From positions 1,071,219,438 to 1,071,283,437 of the forward strand of contig NC_056732.1 of NCBI RefSeq assembly GCF_019279795.1: a stretch of DNA of 64,000 nt, read 5' to 3'. The stretch is from Protopterus annectens. Its lineage: Eukaryota; Chordata; Ceratodontiformes; Protopteridae. Shown piece by piece: positions 57,764-64,000 of the stretch. Position numbers and translations under genes: made by a program. The first letter of the stretch is position 1; each line of letters starts with the position of its first letter. Under the pieces are notes generated by a model. That model worked only from the letters and a program-made list of their open reading frames with translations, did no database searches and was not told where the DNA came from.

Positions 57764-58214
57764 TTTACAATCAAAATTTTGAATGCTGTTATACAATTTT
57801 GATTGTCGAAAGGCAGTTTGTCAAAGTCTCATAACAACGATTCGAAAATATGTTGAACCTGCAACAGGGAATGCTAGTCGACATATTGACTGGAGATTGC
57901 ACTACAGTGGGGACTGGGAACTTTGCCCTTTTTCTCACTGTAGTGCGATGTCGGAGTTGTAATATACAAGTAGCAGGGGCTGTGCCCCCCACATGGGGGT
58001 GCAGGGGGGCTTTCCTCTCTGCAAAACGTGTGTTGAACTTCACCGGATGTTGAGGTAAGTTCGAAAAATGTCAAGAATTCAAATTGAATTGCTGAAATGT
58101 TTATGTTTCGTTATTTTGATTGATTGATGTTAATTTCAACAATGTTTTTCGAGTAAATTACTCACAAAAACGTTTTTGAAATTTTGATAGTAAACTTTAC
58201 TAGAGTGAGTTATT
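57764..58214 (+). mobile_element. Long-TIR MITE copy M4
   Basis: 451 bp inserted in the CR1 copy C ORF1. Flanking duplication agtagaggg (57755-57763 and 58215-58223), possibly 11 bp (agtagagggtt). Core: inner hairpin (gcactacagtg / cactgtagtgc), then gcgatgtcggagttgtaata, then ggggctgtgccccccacatg. The terminal repeats align less well than in M1 to M3; the 3' arm has about 20 extra bases. Confidence 0.75.
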
Positions 58215-58921
58215 AGTAGAGGGTTGCCAGTGTAAATGATGCAGTTGCAACCTGCCTCAACAGACCCAAGTCAACAAGGCTGGCAGGAGAAACAAGGGTA
58301 GTCCAACTGTCCATAATGCTAGGTTTGAAGAACTATTATCACAAAGGTGGTGCTTTCAGGATTGATCTAGGAGGTTCACTGCAGATAGGTTTTTCGGACG
58401 GGGTTTTTGACTGGTGGTTTAATAGGTCACAGCTCACTAGAAATACTTCTTAAACCAGAGAAGTACTAAAGCTGAGGACTACACTAATGTACTACAGCTG
58501 TATCTAAGGGAAAAACTGTCAAAATTATCTGTCTGACTATGTTGTACAATTGCGAGGCAGGGCTCGGTACAGCACGATGCGCAGCAGAAACCCACTCAAC
58601 CACGGGCTTAAGTACCAGAGGCTAAAACCTTAAAATACTCAAAACAACCATTGAGAGTGCTTACTCCAAGCCCTAGAACAATCACCCTTCAGACAGGTTC
58701 CAACCAGCACACTTCTCTCAAGGTTGCAGAAAGGCCCCTTCCCATCAAAGATGGCTTGGAAAATGTGCTCAGAAAACAGCAGCCACTACAAACAGCCACA
58801 TTTGCAGCAAACCAGTATCTAGACTATGCTACAGCTATTAGCTACAGTAACTTATGTAGGAAACATTAAAAAATGTTTTCCAGTGAGACGCTAAAGAATG
58901 TTTTAAACAGCAAACAAATCA

Positions 58922-59211
58922 GTTCAATCCTTGGCTGGGTTGCCTTCTGTGCGGAGTCTGCATGTCCTCCCTGTGGTCGCATGGGTTTCCTCCGGGTGCT
59001 CCGGTTTCCTCCCACATCCCAAAGACATGCTTGTAGGTGGATTGGACACTCTAAATTGGCCCTAGGTGTGACTGCATGTGTGTGCCTTCTGTGAAAGGTT
59101 GGGCGCCAGGCTGGCAACTCGACACCGTACAACTCCACTGCCAATCATGAGCGGACAGGTGTTCCGCTGTGGTGACCCCTAACCGGGAAAAGCCGAAAGA
59201 AGAAGAAGAAG
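58922..59211 (+). mobile_element. SINE truncated at the duplication edge
   Basis: Lacks the first 57 bp of the 36827 SINE because the duplicated block begins inside it. The 3' end is followed by the same gtggttacacaggtgaaaaa repeat. Confidence 0.9.
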
Positions 59212-62184
59212 GTGGTTACACAGGTGAAAAAACATTACATTTTGCTTAGGACTTACCAGCACACTTAAGAGAACTATCATAGTTAACATATTGTGCCTTA
59301 AACAGGCAGACTTGCCCTATGACAAGTATTTGACAACATAAAAGATTTTCAGGTTTGTAAACACAATCTCAGTCATGCATACAGTGCACAAAATGTTAAC
59401 TGAGGTAGTATGGAAAACAGCAGCTATATTAACTTGCCAGATCAAATGTTCTTAGAAAAATTCAAGTTCTCAGAAGCTGGTTCAATCTGTGACAGCAAGC
59501 ATTCAATCCCTTAAGCCCACAGCAGGATGTTCTACACCAACAAGTGTCTGGCAGTTTAGCACAGAAGAGTAAAAGTATGAACTGCTAACAAGCTTCATCC
59601 TACAGTCCTGGATTATTTATACTCAGTCTCCAACTGCTTACTAAGAGCTGAGCAAGTCATTTAGCTAGATGGTGCTCCCAGGCCACTTGAAGGCAGACAT
59701 GTTTGCCCTATTAAATATAAAAAATAAACTAAAAATAAAACTAAAAATAAAAATAAAGGAGAAAATAAAACTCCAAAAGATAACTTATGCACTTATCCTA
59801 ATCGCTGATCTGCAAAAATGTTCTCTGCAGTGGATAAATGCTGGGATTTCCTCTTCTGTTGCCAACTCTGAATAATAAAATTTCTTAGTCTCTCATACTG
59901 AAGGGTCAGATAGCTCAGACAATGCAGAGGAATAAAGCCTTGATTGAGACTCAGGCAACCTAACTTTGTTTAGCAGCTTGTCTCCTGTTAGAACAGGTAA
60001 ATGGTGGAGGAAAGGAGTAACCAAGCATGGTCTGCTCCCTCTTAAGAGCAGGGACAGGGGCGATGCTGAGATTGTTCCCAAGTGCTAGAGACTGGGAATC
60101 ATCAGTTGGCGGTTGAGCAGGGATTAAGAGAGGTCATTGAAGAAGGAAACGGATTTCTCTCACAAAAAGCCGATGGATGTCCATCCTGGATTTTGTAGCC
60201 CACATGCATAGGGAAGCAAGCATTTAACAGACCAAGCTTTTCTCCTGCAAAAATCAATGGTGGTTCCCAGGCATGTTCTACTGCGCCTCCTGGGACACAA
60301 TTGTCACCAGGTGGCAGGAGTTGCAAGACCCTAATCCAGAGGTGTTAAACTTTGGTCAAGTTCTATGAAAATCATGATATTACGGACAGATGGACTTACA
60401 GGAAACACCACTGCAGAAAAATAATCCCAGACTGAAGCAACCTAGAGCATAAAACAAATTCCATGTTTCCATACTGAGGGGTTCCATGCATACACCTCCA
60501 CTCAGCATAAGGCTAGGATGGCACAGTCGACCTTTGCTCTCCTAAGATTGACTTTCATGTGCTGAGACCAGAAAAGCTGACGGGTACACACACAAATAAG
60601 AATATAGCATTTATTAACCTGACTTAAAGAAAATCCATCACCCAATGATGGATGGAAAGGTTGCCAAAATGTAAGGGAATGGTGGAGGTTAACAGTTACC
60701 CAGTGCAGAAGGCTTTCTTCCACAGTAAATAATATAGTGAGTACATGTCTGTTATACCTGACTTTAAAGACCCTCTACAGTGAGCACCAAGTGGAAGGAT
60801 TCCCAGAAGGTAAAATCAAGCCTCCTAAGAAATCAGAGCTAAAGAAATGCTAAGGGCTCAGAATGCGGAGTTTTGAACTACTGAAATGTTGAAACAAGCC
60901 TGATTTCTGGAATCAGGATCCAAGCAATAAAGATTGATGAAGGCGTGAACCAATGACTAAATGGCCATGGCACAAAAATATGCAATGATCATTATTCACT
61001 CCCCCAAGTAGTAGCCTTTGATAGTAACATTTTCCCACAACCAAAGTAATTATCACTTCAAATGAAAAGGATTAGCGAAGGAGTGAAACTTGTCTGTCAT
61101 CCTGAACTCGTGTCAGTGACAATTGCAAAATCCAACAAAGTCCAAAATGGGATGATTAAATCCCACTGTTACACCTTCTTTGACAGGAATGCAAACACTG
61201 TGAAGACAGTATCCTCTTTGAGAGCCCAAGAGAAATATGAAGATCAGTGCTTCCACTGAAATTGGACCCCATATAGTGACAACTTGGACCTCACCAGCTG
61301 CAAAGATTAATTTTCTGAGCCCTCTGTGCATGCAAGAAAAACTGTCACTGAAGAATGTTCAGCACTCTCACAATGTACACAACAGTTTATGCCCAAACAA
61401 AGGAGGACCTCTTTCAATGTATGTTGATCCACTGGGCATACAACCTGGACAAAATTAAAGGGCCACTACTAGCAAGTCCATTAAATGGGCCACTAGACGT
61501 TGGTTGTTAGATAAATGAACAAATTGCATTCCCTTTCCTGTAAAGCCTCCACTATAGTGGTTAACATCTACAACACATTATGAGTGAACGGTAGGGAACA
61601 AATGACTACTGACAACTGGTACCACAGTGGCTTCTCTTTTGCCATCATCCAACCTTTAGCCTATAGGTTTTGTACAGTCATAACTATGCCAGACTCGCAT
61701 TTAAATTTTAATATAATACAGATAAGAGTTTATTAACACTTAGATTTTTGCCTCCACATAAGTCTGTTTTCTGTCGATATTAAAGTTTAAGGCAGTGTCA
61801 CTAGTAGTGTTTGTTACACATAATAGTTAACACCGCCTGCTTGAACATTTGTTTTTTTACCAAATATTTGCATAAATGTGGCCGGAAATAATAGAATGCT
61901 GTCCTGTATTTGTGTTTCTTCTTGCCCATCTCCCAAATATCAGCAGTTTCATTGTTTGTGATTCTTGAGTTACATTTTCAAACATAAGGAATCAAAAATA
62001 ACTACCACCATTTATGAACTAAAACTTGCTGAAATAGTAAGTGATTTCTACATACAAAATTAACCTTAATGTAGCAAGAAAAGCTACTGGTAAAACTCTT
62101 TATATTTTTTAGTTATAAATGGTTAGACAAAAAACAAATGATGTGATCAGTCCAGTACAGAGCCATAAAATCTGAGAACCAATC

Positions 62185-63965
62185 AAGCAAAAAAATATAT
62201 ATATACTCAACTCAAAGTACAATTGCAGGTATATTTAATTCATTAAGCACTTTTGTCTTAAACTAAGATGTCATCAGAACATATAACCATTGTTTTGAAA
62301 AAAAAAAAAAAGAACATATAACCACAAGAAACTCACTTCACTTAAATACACTAAATACATCACATAACTTGTACCATTATTCCATTAAAGTGAAACCACC
62401 ACCTTTAATAAAATGAAACACAGTTAAGGGATGTGACTTTGTTTAGCCATGGGGGTTCATCAGCATGGCGCCTCAATTGCCAACTTAATTCTCTAACCTC
62501 TAGCCATTCTTTCCACAAACCATCTCTAGGGTTAACATTCACTTTCTCAAGAACATAAAAAAACAAAATGATGCAAATTAAACTCCTCCACACATTTAGG
62601 CAAAAATTTTTAACTTTAGTTTTACTTGCATCATTTATATGTTCAGAACTCTCTCTTTCAAAGAGCTTCCGTTTTCTGATATAGAAAGCATCACAATTTT
62701 AGCCAAGTACACTACTGCTCTGGTATTACAATGAATAACCCTTTAAGTCAATCACCATAATTCCTCAATATTATTTGGTTAATTTTAACCATAAAGTAGC
62801 ATTTTTTACACATGACCAACAAATGTACCATCTGCTCTAGAATGAATATCAACACTGAATGACTTTGTATCTTCCAGTAAGTCTTTAAAATTCTTTTCTT
62901 CCTCTTCTATATGTAAACTACATCTCACACACAATTTTTCTTTCAAATCATCTGAATAAACTGTTGTCACAATTTTTGATAACATTACCGATCCTATAGG
63001 AAACCAAGCATATTGGTAAAGACCACCTAAATTTCCTTCACTGGTTCTATTAACTCTATTCATTTATTTGTCTCGGGGGGGGGGGGGGGGCAATCCTTTT
63101 CTATACTTCACTGTATAACTCACTAATCATTTTACTTAGATAACCCCTTGCCTGGAGCACTCCTTCCAGTTTTTCCATTTTGATCAAAAATACTCACCCC
63201 CCCCCATATCATATGTGTCATCCTTACCATTTTACCCTTAATAAGCCCTCTTTTTTGGGCACTTGGGTGACTGCTATTAAAGTATTAAAAAAAATTATTG
63301 GAATAGGTGAGTTTGACATTTATTAGCTAGAAATCTCTTATTCACAAAATTCTTACTAATTTCAACATCTAAGTATTGCATCCTATCCCTGAACATTGTG
63401 TGTCAATTTTAAAAAAAATCCATAGTTGTATTAACATAACCCAAAAATTTTTGAAGCTTTGCCATAGTGTTTGTCCAAAATATGCAAATGTCATCAAGAA
63501 AACAATATACGCTCCAGCAAATAAGGAATTAAGAATAAACTTTTCCTCCCAATATAATGTAACTGGATCTACTTAAAAGCTCAAGTTCCAAAACTTGAAC
63601 TGCAAATGGTCGAGACCATAAGATCAAAGTTTTGAAACTTCAAAATTGAAAAATAAATAAATAAATTAAAAATTTTTTTTTTACGTTTTTGCAGGGGGAC
63701 AAAGCTCCCCTGCACTCCTCACACCCCTTGCTAAATATATCAACTCTGAGATCGTACTACAGTGAGGAAAATGGTAAATTTCTCATTCCTCGCTGTACGG
63801 TACTCTCCATTCAAAACATTCAAAGTTTCAAAATGTTGATCTGATGGTCTCAACCATTTGCAGCTCAAGCTCTAAAACTTTGAGCTTGTGAAGGGAATCT
63901 GTTATGGGACAAGATCAGCTTATTAAAATGTATATTAATTCCAGTTTCATTAATGATTCCATAAT
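62185..63965 (-). pseudogene. Penelope remnant a, second copy
   Basis: Second copy of 40165-41953, in the duplicated block. Here an ORF of 85 codons (63063-62806) stays open where the first copy has an extra base near 40903. Confidence 0.8.
63568..63900 (-). mobile_element. MITE M2, second copy
   Basis: Copy of M2 in the duplicated block (333 bp against 340), with the same flanks gtaactgga / gttatggga. Confidence 0.85.
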
Positions 63966-64000
63966 TGTGTCTTTCAGCTTTTCCCGGTTAGGGGTCGCCA
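63966..64000 (-). mobile_element. SINE, cut by window end
   Basis: Start of the second copy of the SINE at 41954 (tail side only), after attaatgattccataat at 63949-63965. Confidence 0.8.

Larger units (their letters stand above)
49818..58860 (-). mobile_element. CR1 LINE copy C, nearly complete, split by a Penelope element
   Basis: 5' UTR (to about 58860), ORF1, endonuclease and RT N-part on 58860-54827, and RT C-part plus 3' end on 50578-49818. The Penelope element at 50593-54812 separates them with a 14-bp duplication of tttctttgcattca. The sequence across the join matches copy B near 24375, so it is one element. MITE M4 sits in ORF1. Coding is broken throughout. Confidence 0.85.
58922..64000 (+). 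repeat. Long duplicated block, second copy
   Basis: Same order and content as 36884-41988 and cut by the window end. Starts abruptly inside the SINE sequence (gttcaatcc). By eye I count about three substitutions and about 15 small indels over 5.1 kb, nearly all deletions in this copy. Confidence 0.95.

Overview
This is a vertebrate nuclear window made almost entirely of nested, decaying transposable elements. There is no operon-like gene order. The one piece of host coding sequence I can support is an 86-bp exon at 30109-30194 (minus strand) with consensus splice sites. It encodes an Ala/Pro-rich stretch ending in PISLVLRLR, the signature at the start of the conserved C-terminal domain of the OXSR1/STK39 (OSR1/SPAK) kinases, and it looks most like OXSR1. 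I read the window as introns around one OXSR1-like exon. The element mix (DIRS, Penelope, CR1, L1, L2, tRNA-derived SINEs, Tc1, a gamma/epsilon-like endogenous retrovirus) suggests a vertebrate with a large TE-rich genome, such as an amphibian, lungfish or non-teleost ray-finned fish. The sequence alone does not settle which.

Layout. 1-1183: 3' part of an L2-clade LINE (+) inserted into a CR1 LINE (-, 1184 to about 3900). 4641-4734: a lone Tc1/mariner end. 4735-9000: three L1 remnants (+), one interrupted by a long-TIR MITE. 9278-20418: a DIRS retrotransposon (-) carrying a younger, complete DIRS (9768-15385) inside it; inverted terminal repeats and internal complementary regions are visible for both. 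20675-21561: a large palindrome of two Penelope terminal repeats with hammerhead-like cores around (AT)n. 22446-22698: a SINE whose tail matches the L2 3' UTR. 23570-24935: CR1 3' half. 25030-29764: a truncated DIRS of a second family. 30109-30194: host exon. 30290-36569: a complete but decayed DIRS of the second family, starting 96 bp from the exon. 36827-37173: SINE. 40165-42203: Penelope remnant (-) with a MITE and a SINE in it. 42204 to about 45600: endogenous retrovirus 5' LTR, leader, gag and start of pro. About 45600-46570: Penelope 3' end (+) split by a MITE. 49818 to about 58860: one CR1 (-) split by a 4.2-kb Penelope element (50593-54812) with a 14-bp target duplication. 58922-64000: a near-identical second copy of 36884-41988.

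What stands out. (1) The lone OXSR1-like exon. (2) A MITE family with long inverted repeats, about 9-bp target duplications and a conserved structured core, present at five loci (six copies counting the duplication). (3) The 22,038-bp-spaced duplication, which differs almost only by small indels and may be an assembly artefact. (4) SINEs that share head and centre but carry two different tails, one copied from the local L2. (5) Hammerhead-like motifs at Penelope ends. The insertion order of many elements can be worked out from nesting alone.
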